A DNA stretch of 23,746 bases from Verrucomicrobia subdivision 6 bacterium BACL9 MAG-120507-bin52 (GTDB lineage Bacteria > Verrucomicrobiota > Verrucomicrobiia > Methylacidiphilales > Verrucolacustridaceae). The translations under genes were made by a program, and so were the position numbers. The notes under the pieces were generated by a model, which was not told the DNA's origin, did no database searches, and saw only the letters and a program-made list of their open reading frames with translations. Below are positions 15,147-23,365 of the stretch, piece after piece. The DNA lies in the NCBI GenBank assembly GCA_001438005.1, contig LIBO01000002.1, forward strand, positions 1 to 23,746. Reading direction: 5' to 3'. The first letter of the stretch is position 1. Each line of letters begins with the position of its first letter.

Positions 15147-16253
15147 ATGTCTGTTCCTGTTTCCGAGAGCCCACTCAACTCGTGCCACCAGGCGCTGGGT
15201 GCCCGCATGATCCCTTTTGCCGGTTGGAACCTTCCGGTGGAATACTCGGGCTTACTGTCCGAACACAAAGCTACCCGCCAAGCCGCCGGGCTTTTTGATA
15301 TCTCCCACATGGGTCAAATTCGGGCAACCGGCCAAGGGGCCCTTGCTGCCCTTGAAGTTCTCCTCGCCAACGACCCCGCAAAACTCAAGGACGGAGAGGG
15401 TCACTACACCTTTCTCCTCAACGACCACGGCGGAGTCATTGATGACCTATTTCTTTATCGCCTTCGACCAGACGACTTTTTGCTCGTGGTCAATGCCTCG
15501 CGTCATGCGGAGGATCTGGCACTCCTTTCGAAGCAGAAATCCAATGTTTCCTTCGTGGGCTCACCAGGAAGCACCGCGGGTATGGCTCTGCAAGGCCCTC
15601 GCGCCCCCGCCATTCTTTCCAAACTCATTCAGGGCGACCTCTCGAACCCGTCGATCCCCCAACGTAATCACATTTCAAATTACACCATCGCGGGGCATCT
15701 CGTTCTCGTCGGAGCCACCGGCTATACGGGCGAAGAGGGCTATGAGTTTTTTATGGAGCGAAAGGCGGGTCCCAAAATCTGGGGCCATATCTTGGCGACT
15801 GGCAAATCAGAGGGCCTTTTGCCGTGTGGCTTAGGAGCCCGAGACAGCCTTCGTCTCGAGGCAGGCTTTCCCCTGAATGGTCAGGATCTTTCCCCAGAAA
15901 TCACTCCGGTGGAAGCGGGTTTGGGTTTCTTTGTCGATCTCACCCGACCCCGCCCGTTCCTCGGGCGCACCACGGTGGAGGCGCAAAAGCAGAGCGGAGC
16001 TCCCAGAGTCTGTATCGGAATCCAAGGGGCGGCGGGTCATCCCCCGCCGCGGCACGACTACCCCGTCTTTCGAGGAGACCAGAGAATCGGGGTGATCACC
16101 AGCGGGGTCCCCTCTCCCACCTTGGGCCACGGGATCGCCCTAGCTTTAATCACAGCCCCCGCCCCTCCTTGTGGACAAGATTTGGAATTTGAAGTGCGCG
16201 GTCGCCGGGTTCCCGCCAAAGTTTGCCATCGAAAATTTTTAGCCAAGCGATGA
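15147..16253 (+). CDS. gcvT: Glycine cleavage system aminomethyltransferase (T protein)
   Basis: The T protein takes the aminomethyl group from the lipoyl arm of GcvH and transfers the methylene unit to tetrahydrofolate, releasing ammonia. The 368-residue length is normal. Landmarks include ARMIPFAGWNLPVEYSG near 19-36, AGLFDISHMGQ, the folate-domain stretch VVNASRHAED, GYTGEEGYE, GLGARDSLRLEAG and a C-terminal SGVPSPTLG segment. The ATG at 15147 begins MSVPVSESPLNSCHQALGA; a TTG at 15111 is in frame but coincides with a good -35 element. Its stop overlaps the gcvH start by four bases (ATGA). It leads a four-gene operon: gcvT, gcvH, a metallo-beta-lactamase-fold protein and a small secreted protein. 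Confidence 0.95.
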   Translation: MSVPVSESPLNSCHQALGARMIPFAGWNLPVEYSGLLSEHKATRQAAGLFDISHMGQIRATGQGALAALEVLLANDPAKLKDGEGHYTFLLNDHGGVIDDLFLYRLRPDDFLLVVNASRHAEDLALLSKQKSNVSFVGSPGSTAGMALQGPRAPAILSKLIQGDLSNPSIPQRNHISNYTIAGHLVLVGATGYTGEEGYEFFMERKAGPKIWGHILATGKSEGLLPCGLGARDSLRLEAGFPLNGQDLSPEITPVEAGLGFFVDLTRPRPFLGRTTVEAQKQSGAPRVCIGIQGAAGHPPPRHDYPVFRGDQRIGVITSGVPSPTLGHGIALALITAPAPPCGQDLEFEVRGRRVPAKVCHRKFLAKR

Positions 16254-16627
16254 ACACCCCAAACGACCTTCTCTATGCCAAAAGTCACGAGTGGCTCCGT
16301 CTGGAGCAAGGAAAGGGTTGTGTGGGCATTACCGATCATGCCCAATCCGCCCTCAGCGATGTTGTTTTTGTCGAGCTACCGAAAGCGGGCCGCACTGTGA
16401 AAGCCGGCGAGGTCGTTGCCACCGTCGAAAGTGTTAAGGCCGCCTCCGACATCTACTCTCCCGTTGAGGGAACGATTGTGGAATCGAACGCGACATTGAC
16501 CTCCGATCCAGGTTTGATCAATCGCGAGCCTTATGGTCAAGGTTGGCTTTTCAAAATTAACCCAGCTCAACCCAAAACCAACGGGCTTCTGACCGCCACC
16601 GAGTACACCGCAACTTTGCCCAGTTGA
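16250..16627 (+). CDS. gcvH: Glycine cleavage system H protein
   Basis: GcvH is the small lipoylated carrier that shuttles the aminomethyl intermediate between the P, T and L proteins. The 125-residue protein has the family's YAKSHEWLRLE start, the GITDHAQSALSDVVFVELP region and the lipoylation site Lys63 in ESVKAASDIYSPVEG. The ATG at 16250 was chosen because it gives the usual start and overlaps the gcvT stop by four bases. The next gene begins with TTG overlapping the gcvH stop. The P protein (gcvP or gcvPA/gcvPB) does not follow here, unlike in many gcv operons, so it must be encoded elsewhere if the system is complete. Confidence 0.96.
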   Translation: MNTPNDLLYAKSHEWLRLEQGKGCVGITDHAQSALSDVVFVELPKAGRTVKAGEVVATVESVKAASDIYSPVEGTIVESNATLTSDPGLINREPYGQGWLFKINPAQPKTNGLLTATEYTATLPS

Positions 16628-17157
16628 GTTTACGTCCAACCCCCCTGACCGCGAGCGACCTCGGCTTCTCGACTTGGCACGCCTACGACCCCGCTTGTAA
16701 AGCCGAGCTCTGGTCCACCTGCTTTGGGGACACCCAAGGGGCGGTTTTATTCGATCCGATCGATTGGCCACATGACACCCCTCCTCCCCAAGGCCTCGTG
16801 CAAATTGTTCGAACGAATGCCAACCATGATCGAGCCTGTGAGGCGTTGGCCTTAAAAACCCAAGGAAAAATCACCGCCCAACCCAGAGAGTTCTCTCCCA
16901 TCCTGCTCCCGGGAGCAGGAGAGGGCGAAACCGCTTTTTTCCACCCGTCCACCAGAACCCTGGTGGTAGGGGACGCCCTTATCCATCTGTCCCCACAACC
17001 GCTTATGCTTCTCCCAGAGAAGTACTGCACCAACCCGACCCAGCTCAAAAGCAGCTTGTCGCAGCTCCTCGGTTATTCGATCGAAAGAATCTTTTTTGCA
17101 CATGGAGCGCCAATCCTTCAAGATGGGCAAGACAAGCTGAGAAGCCTCCTGACATGA
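16624..17157 (+). CDS. Metallo-beta-lactamase-fold protein with non-canonical metal motif
   Basis: This 177-residue protein looks like a compact member of the metallo-beta-lactamase superfamily. VQIVRTNANHDRACEA at about 59-74 takes the position of the HxHxDH metal motif but reads N-A-N-H-D-R (65-70). TRTLVVGDALI at 110-120 matches the aspartate strand (Asp117), and FFAHGAPI ends in the last-histidine position (His160). The middle ligand region (LLPGAGEGETAF) lacks the usual GHTPG histidine. A TNxxHxR first motif is known in some subfamilies, so this may be a variant enzyme or a non-metal relative. Start: TTG at 16624, overlapping the gcvH stop as TTGA; the next in-frame ATG lies far inside. 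It ends overlapping the following ATG, so it is coupled on both sides within the gcv operon. Confidence 0.75.
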   Translation: MSLRPTPLTASDLGFSTWHAYDPACKAELWSTCFGDTQGAVLFDPIDWPHDTPPPQGLVQIVRTNANHDRACEALALKTQGKITAQPREFSPILLPGAGEGETAFFHPSTRTLVVGDALIHLSPQPLMLLPEKYCTNPTQLKSSLSQLLGYSIERIFFAHGAPILQDGQDKLRSLLT

Positions 17158-17654
17158 AACAAATACTTCTTTTGACCATCCTGATGAGCGCCTCCCTCTG
17201 GGCAGCGCCGACCAATAAGAGTGCCCCCACCAATTTGCCCAAGGTCACCACTCTCATTCCCCAACTTTTGCCCAGAAACCCCAACACCAAGCCGCCGCCC
17301 TCCCCCGTGCAAAAACAGCTGAAAACTTTTTTTCTCGGTGTCCAAGGGGGCAAAATCGATGAGGCCTTCAAAACCCTCGTCGCCAGTAACCCCACACTGT
17401 CCGATCCCGCTTCCGTCCCTGAGTTCGTCGGCAACATCCAAAAAGGCATTGAAGTATTTGGCCCGCTCCAAGGGTATGAGCTGTACGACCTACGCTCGGT
17501 TGGGACGCGCACGCTTTATATCACCTACCTGAGTTATCACCCGAAAAAGCCCCTGCGTTGGCAGTTTGTTTTTTACACCCCAGTGGGGGCCGACTGGAAA
17601 CTCCTGAACCTACGTTTTGATGATACGGTTGAGCAGAGCCTGATCCCCGACTAA
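17154..17654 (+). CDS. Small secreted protein of unknown function, NTF2-like fold suspected
   Basis: This 166-residue protein has a signal peptide (MKQILLLTILMSASLWA, probably cut before or within APTNKS) and a Pro/Thr/Asn-rich linker to about residue 45. A compact domain follows with FFLGVQGGKIDEAFKTL and a C-terminal beta-rich part ending FVFYTPVGADWKLLNLRFDD. The alternation and the closing W-K-L-L-N pattern resemble NTF2-like or DUF4864/SnoaL-type domains, but this is by eye only. It should act in the periplasm or on the cell surface. The ATG at 17154 overlaps the upstream stop by four bases, so it is probably the last gene of the gcvT operon. It converges with the HD-GYP-like gene, with seven bases between the stops and no obvious terminator. 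Confidence 0.78.
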   Translation: MKQILLLTILMSASLWAAPTNKSAPTNLPKVTTLIPQLLPRNPNTKPPPSPVQKQLKTFFLGVQGGKIDEAFKTLVASNPTLSDPASVPEFVGNIQKGIEVFGPLQGYELYDLRSVGTRTLYITYLSYHPKKPLRWQFVFYTPVGADWKLLNLRFDDTVEQSLIPD

Positions 17655-17661
17655 GCAAATC

Positions 17662-19860
17662 TTAACTTAAACCGACTTTTACTCTTCCCCCACGATTATC
17701 GAGGAAGTCGACCGTCGCCGCCACCGCTCCACGATCCAAAGAGGCTCCCGCTTCGCTCATGACTGTTCGTAAAGCCTGATCCAGCGACTGCACGGGACCT
17801 TCCTGACCCTGAATCAGGTCGACCAGACGCTTGGCCACCGCCACCACCTTGGCCGCGGGAAGAATCGCATCACCACTCAAACGCTTGGGATAACCGGAAC
17901 CATCGGCTCGCTCCTGCGCTTGCCGAATCACTTCGGCCACCGGGCCTTCAAACTCCAGTCCCGAGACAAGGTCGGCACTTCGTAGAATTGCTTCACGATA
18001 CTTCGTCCGCTCCTCCTCATTTCGATTTCCACCCTTGCTTAAAAGATCTTGCGAAAGAGAAACCGTTCCCAGATTCATCAGTTCACCCGCCAACTCCGCC
18101 GCCTCCGCCTCCACGGGAGAAAGGCCCATCTCCTCCGCGCCTCCTCGGGCAATCCGCCCGATCAACCTGGCGTTGGTTCGGGCGGCATTGGCCTGACGAC
18201 TATCCACCTCGGCAACGAAGGCTGCAATCAAACCACGGAACATCCGTTCCCTCTTCTCCCGCTCCACGATGAACTCGGTAATATCCTGCTCAATCAGAAG
18301 AACCCCGGGAGGATGATCCCGATCCCCGCGCAGGGGGATGTGGTCTGTTTTGGTGTACTTCTTTTTTCCACCCTCCTCAAACTCGTGCCGCCCCTTCTGC
18401 GGTTGCCATTTCCCTTCTGTTTTATCGGCCGGCCATCCCGGGTAGAGCTCGTCGATCACCTGCTTGTTAATTTTTTGATACACCGCGGCGCGGACGGGTC
18501 CGATGACGGCAGGCATCGTCTTTCCGGCCACCTCCTCGGTGGTAATGCCCGCTGCTTCGGCCAAGGTGCGATTGGCAAAGCTGTACTTTCCACCAGCGTC
18601 CACCGCCGCAATCGCCGTGGGTTGATTATCCGTGATCACCCGCAAGAACTTGGAAAATCCAGTAAAGCGCTCGGCCGCAATTTTCAATCGCTGGGCTTCG
18701 GCCGAGGCTCGAATCTCCGCCCCGTGCTTCCAGGCCACGCCCATCGAGACCGAAGCCAACCCCAGCACCAAAGTAAACCCGATCAGCATCATGGTCTGCC
18801 GCTTTTTCGCCGGCCCCAAGGCTTCCTCTTCGGAGGCGGTGCGAACCACGACCCAAGGGGTGCCGGCGATCTTTCGCCCAAGAACCAAGCTCGGCACATT
18901 CGCATAACTGGGACGAATCCCAAATGCCCCCGGCTGCTTCAGCGCAAAAGCCGCCGCTGAAGTCTCTGTGTCGTTCGGGCAATCACTCGTCATCGGCTTG
19001 GTTCCATTGGGAAGCGGCTCCCGACGAGGAGTGAGGAACTGAACCGTGTTGCCCGAGGTGCCTGGCTTTTCCTGAACCAAGTAATTTTCTCCACTTTTCA
19101 GATTTTCTCCCGGCTGGGTCATCAACGGAAAAATGTCTTTCGCGACCTGTTTTAACCCGACCGCGTAAGCAATCGGCTTGGCGTTGTCCGCCGCATCCAC
19201 CGGATAGATCGGAACAATCAAACCAAGGCTTGGTTGCCCCTCCCCATCCAACCGCATGTTCCAGAGACCCCGTTGGCGCGCCGCATTTTCCTTCAGCACA
19301 TCAATAAATCCGTCTTCTTTCAGAGCGGGGAGAAATTCACTGGCGACAAGAACTTGCCCACTGGGCGCGACCACCGCGATACCCGCGACACCCTCTCGCA
19401 CGACGTTCGCATTGATTTCGAGAACCGGCGGGGGCGTGAAGAAGCCGTTGGCTTCCGCCATCTTCTTTAAGTAATTCCTTAAGAAGTTTTCCGCCCCCTC
19501 TTTCTGATCGGCCTCCGCGGACTCATTCAGCAGCGTATCGATATAAATCTTTTGGGACTCGTTCGAGGCAATCGCGCGTAAAACGTCAAACTGGGAAGAG
19601 AGCCAAGTCTCCACCGCTGCCCCCCTCGTCTCCGCCACCAATCCCATCTGCGTTTGCCAATCCCGCAACGTCCTTTTTTTCTCCGAGTCCACGAATTGCA
19701 GAATCCCCACCACCCCGCCGATCGTGAAAAGCGCTAAAAACGCAACCGCTGCGATGGTGGTCGTATTCCAAGGTCTTTTGACCGGAGCCTGATCGATGGC
19801 TGGAGTACTGATCTTAAGCTTGGAGGGATCTTGCGGAGCAGGATGGGTTGAATCAGCCAT
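17662..19860 (-). CDS. Two-TM sensor protein with PAS and degenerate HD-GYP domain
   Basis: This 732-residue inner-membrane signalling protein has a cytosolic N-terminus, TM1 at about 34-55, a roughly 300-residue external sensor region (56-354) with Cache-like features, TM2 at about 356-376, a PAS domain near 405-530 and a C-terminal HD-GYP-like domain near 541-690. The HD-GYP domain keeps DGSGYP (653-658) and the helical framework. The metal and catalytic residues appear lost: the GHS histidine is Ala560, HDIGK is MNLGT (595-599), and the HH of HHERWDGSGYP is Ala648-Gln649. It is unlikely to hydrolyse c-di-GMP but may still bind a ligand or partner. No Shine-Dalgarno site precedes the ATG at 19860. 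It is divergent from a LapG-like protease, 79 bases away, suggesting a functional pair. Confidence 0.85.
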   Translation of the reverse strand: MADSTHPAPQDPSKLKISTPAIDQAPVKRPWNTTTIAAVAFLALFTIGGVVGILQFVDSEKKRTLRDWQTQMGLVAETRGAAVETWLSSQFDVLRAIASNESQKIYIDTLLNESAEADQKEGAENFLRNYLKKMAEANGFFTPPPVLEINANVVREGVAGIAVVAPSGQVLVASEFLPALKEDGFIDVLKENAARQRGLWNMRLDGEGQPSLGLIVPIYPVDAADNAKPIAYAVGLKQVAKDIFPLMTQPGENLKSGENYLVQEKPGTSGNTVQFLTPRREPLPNGTKPMTSDCPNDTETSAAAFALKQPGAFGIRPSYANVPSLVLGRKIAGTPWVVVRTASEEEALGPAKKRQTMMLIGFTLVLGLASVSMGVAWKHGAEIRASAEAQRLKIAAERFTGFSKFLRVITDNQPTAIAAVDAGGKYSFANRTLAEAAGITTEEVAGKTMPAVIGPVRAAVYQKINKQVIDELYPGWPADKTEGKWQPQKGRHEFEEGGKKKYTKTDHIPLRGDRDHPPGVLLIEQDITEFIVEREKRERMFRGLIAAFVAEVDSRQANAARTNARLIGRIARGGAEEMGLSPVEAEAAELAGELMNLGTVSLSQDLLSKGGNRNEEERTKYREAILRSADLVSGLEFEGPVAEVIRQAQERADGSGYPKRLSGDAILPAAKVVAVAKRLVDLIQGQEGPVQSLDQALRTVMSEAGASLDRGAVAATVDFLDNRGGRVKVGLS

Positions 19861-19878
19861 ATTTAGAGCGTTGGTTAC

Positions 19879-19891
19879 GTTAAGAATTAAC
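19879..19891. promoter_or_regulatory. Inverted repeat in the divergent sensor/LapG-like promoter region
   Basis: GTTAAGAATTAAC is a perfect 5-base inverted repeat (GTTAA/TTAAC) around a 3-base centre. It sits in the 79-base gap between the divergent HD-GYP-like and LapG-like genes, where a shared regulator could act on both. It is short and could be chance. Confidence 0.25.
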
Positions 19892-19939
19892 TATTTTTCA
19901 GCGCGATCAAGGTTTTCCGGCTAATCAATTCTGTGTACT

Positions 19940-20626
19940 GTGTATCTTGTGACTGCACTCGGATGCCTCCTCGTTTTGCTGTGCACCCTTTCCTCCCCCG
20001 TCGCGTTCGCTTGGGACGGCAGCTACCAAGTCGTCCAGCAGCAACCGATTGGCAAATTTCCCAAGTGGATGGGGATTTTGGGCAGCGTGCAACAGGAGCT
20101 AGCCAAAAAAGCGGATATCAATGCTCCCTTTGCCGGTGGTTGGGCGGAATTCGTACAGAAGACCCAATCGGCCGACAAGTTGGAAATGATTAAGAAGGTC
20201 AACGAGACTTTTAACTGCATGCGTTACGTAACTGACCAGAGAAACTGGGGTGTCCCCGATCTTTGGAATACCCCCGTCCAATTCACCCAACCATCCGACT
20301 ACATTGTTCCTGGGCGGGTGAGTGGGGATTGCGAAGACCACGCCATCGCCAAATATTACGCCCTGCAAAAACTTGGCTTCACCCAAGATGAACTGCGCGT
20401 GCTGGTCGTGAAAGACCTCAATCTGGGGGTCGGGCACTGCATCCTCGGCGTCATTACCGCCGGCCAATGCTTTATTCTTGATAACCAAATCAAAAGTGTG
20501 TGGACGGCGGACAAAATCCAGCACTACAAGCCGATCTATGCCATCAATGAAACGGCTTGGTGGCAATTCATTCCCGCTGGCACGGCCGCACCCGCCGCCA
20601 GTGGAGGGGATGGCCAAGCCGATTAA
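19940..20626 (+). CDS. LapG-like periplasmic transglutaminase-like cysteine protease (BTLCP, peptidase C93)
   Basis: This 228-residue exported protein belongs to the bacterial transglutaminase-like cysteine proteinases, whose known member LapG cleaves large surface adhesins of the LapA type. The triad is visible: Cys131 in GDCEDHAIAKYYAL, His166 in GVGHCILGV and Asp181 in ILDNQ. Asp130, Glu132 and Asp133 flank the cysteine as in LapG, where residues of this DCED motif bind calcium. A signal peptide occupies about residues 1-24 (ending PVAFA). The start is taken as GTG at 19940; another GTG nine bases on is possible, and a stop lies just upstream. No strong ribosome site is seen. Its divergent neighbour is a membrane sensor with a dead HD-GYP domain, reminiscent of the LapD/LapG arrangement. 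No adhesin or type I exporter is in the window. Confidence 0.85.
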   Translation: MYLVTALGCLLVLLCTLSSPVAFAWDGSYQVVQQQPIGKFPKWMGILGSVQQELAKKADINAPFAGGWAEFVQKTQSADKLEMIKKVNETFNCMRYVTDQRNWGVPDLWNTPVQFTQPSDYIVPGRVSGDCEDHAIAKYYALQKLGFTQDELRVLVVKDLNLGVGHCILGVITAGQCFILDNQIKSVWTADKIQHYKPIYAINETAWWQFIPAGTAAPAASGGDGQAD

Positions 20627-20682
20627 TCTTTTCCTCCTCCAAGCTTTTCACCCGCAAAGGGAAAAGGCATCCTCTCCCTCCC

Positions 20683-23304
20683 ATGCCTGAACTCGCCCCC
20701 GGTTACGATCCTGCCCAAGTCGAAGACCGGCTTTACTCCCAGTGGGTCAATCGGGGCGATTATCGAGCCGATCCCGCTTCCCCCAAACCCGCGTACTCCA
20801 TCGTCATTCCTCCGCCCAATGTGACCGGAATCCTCACTTTGGGTCATGTCCTCAACAACACGATCCAGGACATCCTCGCCCGTCGGGCTCGCCTCCTCGG
20901 GATGGAGGTTCTCTGGTTGCCGGGAACCGACCATGCCGGCATCGCCACGCAAACCGTGGTCGAGCGAACCCTGAAAAAAGACGGTAAGATCAGGCATCGG
21001 GACGATCTCGGGCGCGAGGTTTTTCTTCAGGAAATCTGGCAATGGAAAGAAAAACACGGCGGAATCATTATCCAGCAGCTGAAAAAATTGGGGGCTTCCT
21101 GCGACTGGTCTCGGGAACGCTTTACGATGGACCCCGCCTACTCGGCCTGCGTCCAAAAAGTCTTTGTCGATCTCTTCCATAAGAAACTGATCTATCGGGG
21201 TCGTCGAATGGTCAACTGGTGCCCAGTCTCTCGGACCGCTCTTTCCGATGAGGAGGTCATCATGAAAGAGCAAAAAGGACTGCTCTACCACTTCCGTGTC
21301 CCCGTAGCCGGAGCCAAGGATCAATTCCTCACCATCGCGACCACCCGACCCGAAACGATTCCGGGAGATACCGCCATCGCCGTAAATCCCAAAGACCCGC
21401 GCTACTCCTCCCTCATCGGTCAATTTGCCCTCCGTCCTCTTCCCCCCGAACTTCCGCAAGAGCAACGTCGAATCCCCATCGTCGGCGACGAGCAGGTCGA
21501 CATGACCTTCGGCACGGGCGTCCTCAAGGTAACCCCTGCGCACGACCCGGCCGATTTTGCCATCGCCCAACGCCACCAGCTCCCCTCCTTGGAGGTCATC
21601 GATGAATCGGGCTTGATGAACAAAGAGGCGGGCACTGTTTTAGCTGGTTTAGACCGGAGTAAAGCTCGCCCAGCGGCGGTGGAACAACTGCGCGAATTAG
21701 GCCTTCTGGAAAAGGAGGAGCCCTACGTGAATCAAGTCGGCTATAGCGAACGCGCCGATGTCCCGGTCGAACCCCGACTTTCCGAACAGTGGTTCCTCAG
21801 ATATCCCAGCACCGAACAGTCACAGACGATTGTCTCGTCCGGAAAACTTCGCTTTTACCCCGATCGCTGGACCAAGGTTTATCAACACTGGATGGAGAAC
21901 CTACAGGACTGGTGCATCAGTCGCCAACTTTGGTGGGGCCACCGGATTCCCGTTTGGTACCGAGGAGAGGAGACTCGTTGCCAGATCGAATCTCCCGGTG
22001 ATGGCTGGACGCAAGACCCCGATGTGTTGGATACCTGGTTCTCCTCCTGGCTGTGGCCCTTTGCCACCATGGGTTGGCCGGAGAAAACAGCCGAACTGAA
22101 AAAGTTTTATCCCACAACCGACCTAGTCACGGGTCCCGACATTATTTTCTTTTGGGTCGCACGCATGATGATGGCGGGCTTCGAGTTCATGGGAGATCTT
22201 CCTTTCCACCAGGTGTACTTCACCGGACTGATCCGCGATGGCAAAGGACGAAAGCTTTCCAAATCGCTCGGCAACTCCCCCGATCCCCTGGATCTGATCG
22301 CAAAATATGGGGCGGATGGGCTGCGCTTTGGCTTACTCCGAATCGCACCCCAAGGCGCGGATATTCGTTACGACGAAAAGCAGATTGAAGAGGGCCGAAA
22401 TTTTGCCAACAAACTGTGGAACGCCTGTCGCTATCGCCAGCAGCAGGGTGCGTGTGACCCCACGGCCGATCCCGCGAAACATCCCCGCACCCCATTCAGC
22501 GACCATCTTCTCGCCGAGCTCGCCTCGCTCGAAAAAAGTTTGGCGAAGATGTACGCGGGTTATGAGTTCAGCCAAATCGCCCAAGCTCTCTACGGGTTCG
22601 TCTGGGATGAAATTTGCGCCCGCTTTATCGAAACGGCCAAATCCGATTTTGCGAATCCCTCCTCCCCCACCCGCGCCGGGACTTTGGCGACATTCGATTA
22701 CACTCTCTCCCGCATCCTTCGACACCTTCACCCCTTCATGCCCTTTATCACGGAGGAGTTGTGGCTGACCTTGGGTCTGGGAAACGAAACCATTCAATTT
22801 GCCTCTTGGCCCAAATCAGAAGAGGTGCGCTTCGATGCCACTAACGCCAAGTTGGCCAACAGCTGCTATGCCACTGCGGAATCCGGACGCCGTCTTCGAG
22901 GAGAGTTCGGCCTTTCGGGTTCCGCCAAAATGAAATTCCTTCTCAAGCCCACCCCATCCTTTCAGCCCACCCCAGAGGACTTGCGAACCTTAGCCAAACT
23001 TCTGCAAGTTGGATCGGTCGACTCGACCCAAAATCCGCCCAAAGCCCCCATGACCCTAACTCCTTGGGGAGAGCTCTACCTGCCTTTGGAGGGACTGCTC
23101 GATCCGGTACAGGAGTCAGCCCGGCTTCAGAAAGAGATCGCCGCCGCTGAGATCTCACGCGCTCGGGAAGCCGCCAAACTGGCCGACCCAAAGATGAGCG
23201 CCAAGGCGCCGCCCGAAAAACAGGCGGAGTGGCGCCGTCTCGAGCAAGAGGCGGCGGAACGCATTACCCGCCTGCACGAACAGCTGAAACTTTTCACAAC
23301 TTAA
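20683..23304 (+). CDS. valS: Valyl-tRNA synthetase
   Basis: This class Ia aminoacyl-tRNA synthetase charges tRNA-Val with valine in the cytosol. The 873-residue protein has the HIGH-type motif in PNVTGILTLGHVLNN (TLGH 52-55), LPGTDHAGIATQ soon after, an inserted editing domain (about 190-340) that removes mischarged threonine, and the KMSKS-type motif GRKLSKSLGN (KLSKS 524-528). The anticodon-binding domain follows (about 600-750), then the C-terminal coiled coil (about 805-873) typical of ValRS. The ATG at 20683 was chosen because it begins MPELAPGYDPAQVEDRLY; the frame is open further upstream but overlaps the preceding gene. A short hairpin-like sequence (20644-20666) precedes it. It begins 56 bases after the LapG-like gene, without evidence of coupling. 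Confidence 0.98.
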   Translation: MPELAPGYDPAQVEDRLYSQWVNRGDYRADPASPKPAYSIVIPPPNVTGILTLGHVLNNTIQDILARRARLLGMEVLWLPGTDHAGIATQTVVERTLKKDGKIRHRDDLGREVFLQEIWQWKEKHGGIIIQQLKKLGASCDWSRERFTMDPAYSACVQKVFVDLFHKKLIYRGRRMVNWCPVSRTALSDEEVIMKEQKGLLYHFRVPVAGAKDQFLTIATTRPETIPGDTAIAVNPKDPRYSSLIGQFALRPLPPELPQEQRRIPIVGDEQVDMTFGTGVLKVTPAHDPADFAIAQRHQLPSLEVIDESGLMNKEAGTVLAGLDRSKARPAAVEQLRELGLLEKEEPYVNQVGYSERADVPVEPRLSEQWFLRYPSTEQSQTIVSSGKLRFYPDRWTKVYQHWMENLQDWCISRQLWWGHRIPVWYRGEETRCQIESPGDGWTQDPDVLDTWFSSWLWPFATMGWPEKTAELKKFYPTTDLVTGPDIIFFWVARMMMAGFEFMGDLPFHQVYFTGLIRDGKGRKLSKSLGNSPDPLDLIAKYGADGLRFGLLRIAPQGADIRYDEKQIEEGRNFANKLWNACRYRQQQGACDPTADPAKHPRTPFSDHLLAELASLEKSLAKMYAGYEFSQIAQALYGFVWDEICARFIETAKSDFANPSSPTRAGTLATFDYTLSRILRHLHPFMPFITEELWLTLGLGNETIQFASWPKSEEVRFDATNAKLANSCYATAESGRRLRGEFGLSGSAKMKFLLKPTPSFQPTPEDLRTLAKLLQVGSVDSTQNPPKAPMTLTPWGELYLPLEGLLDPVQESARLQKEIAAAEISRAREAAKLADPKMSAKAPPEKQAEWRRLEQEAAERITRLHEQLKLFTT

Positions 23305-23365
23305 TCAACAACTCCATTTTTTCCACTAGGCATATCCCCTCGGAGTCTGTTGGCTACTCCCCCTC

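Noticed and set aside
18049..18960. Plus-strand open frame of 303 codons opposite the sensor gene
   Set aside because: It is antisense to a well-supported domain protein and rich in Arg, Pro and His, typical of shadow frames.
20644..20666. Hairpin upstream of valS as a T-box or attenuator
   Set aside because: The short stem (CTTTT..CCC/GGG..AAAAG) has a bulge, lacks a T run and shows no T-box core; the leader is too short.
20557..20682. Upstream extension of valS overlapping the LapG-like gene
   Set aside because: The residues do not resemble ValRS, while MPELAPGYDP at 20683 does.
20623..21576. Minus-strand open frame of 317 codons inside valS
   Set aside because: It is a shadow of valS in high-GC codon usage, with no recognisable domain.
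23342..23360. GGAGT...ACTCC repeat between valS and thyX as a terminator or operator
   Set aside because: Only five paired bases with a nine-base loop and no T tract; likely chance.
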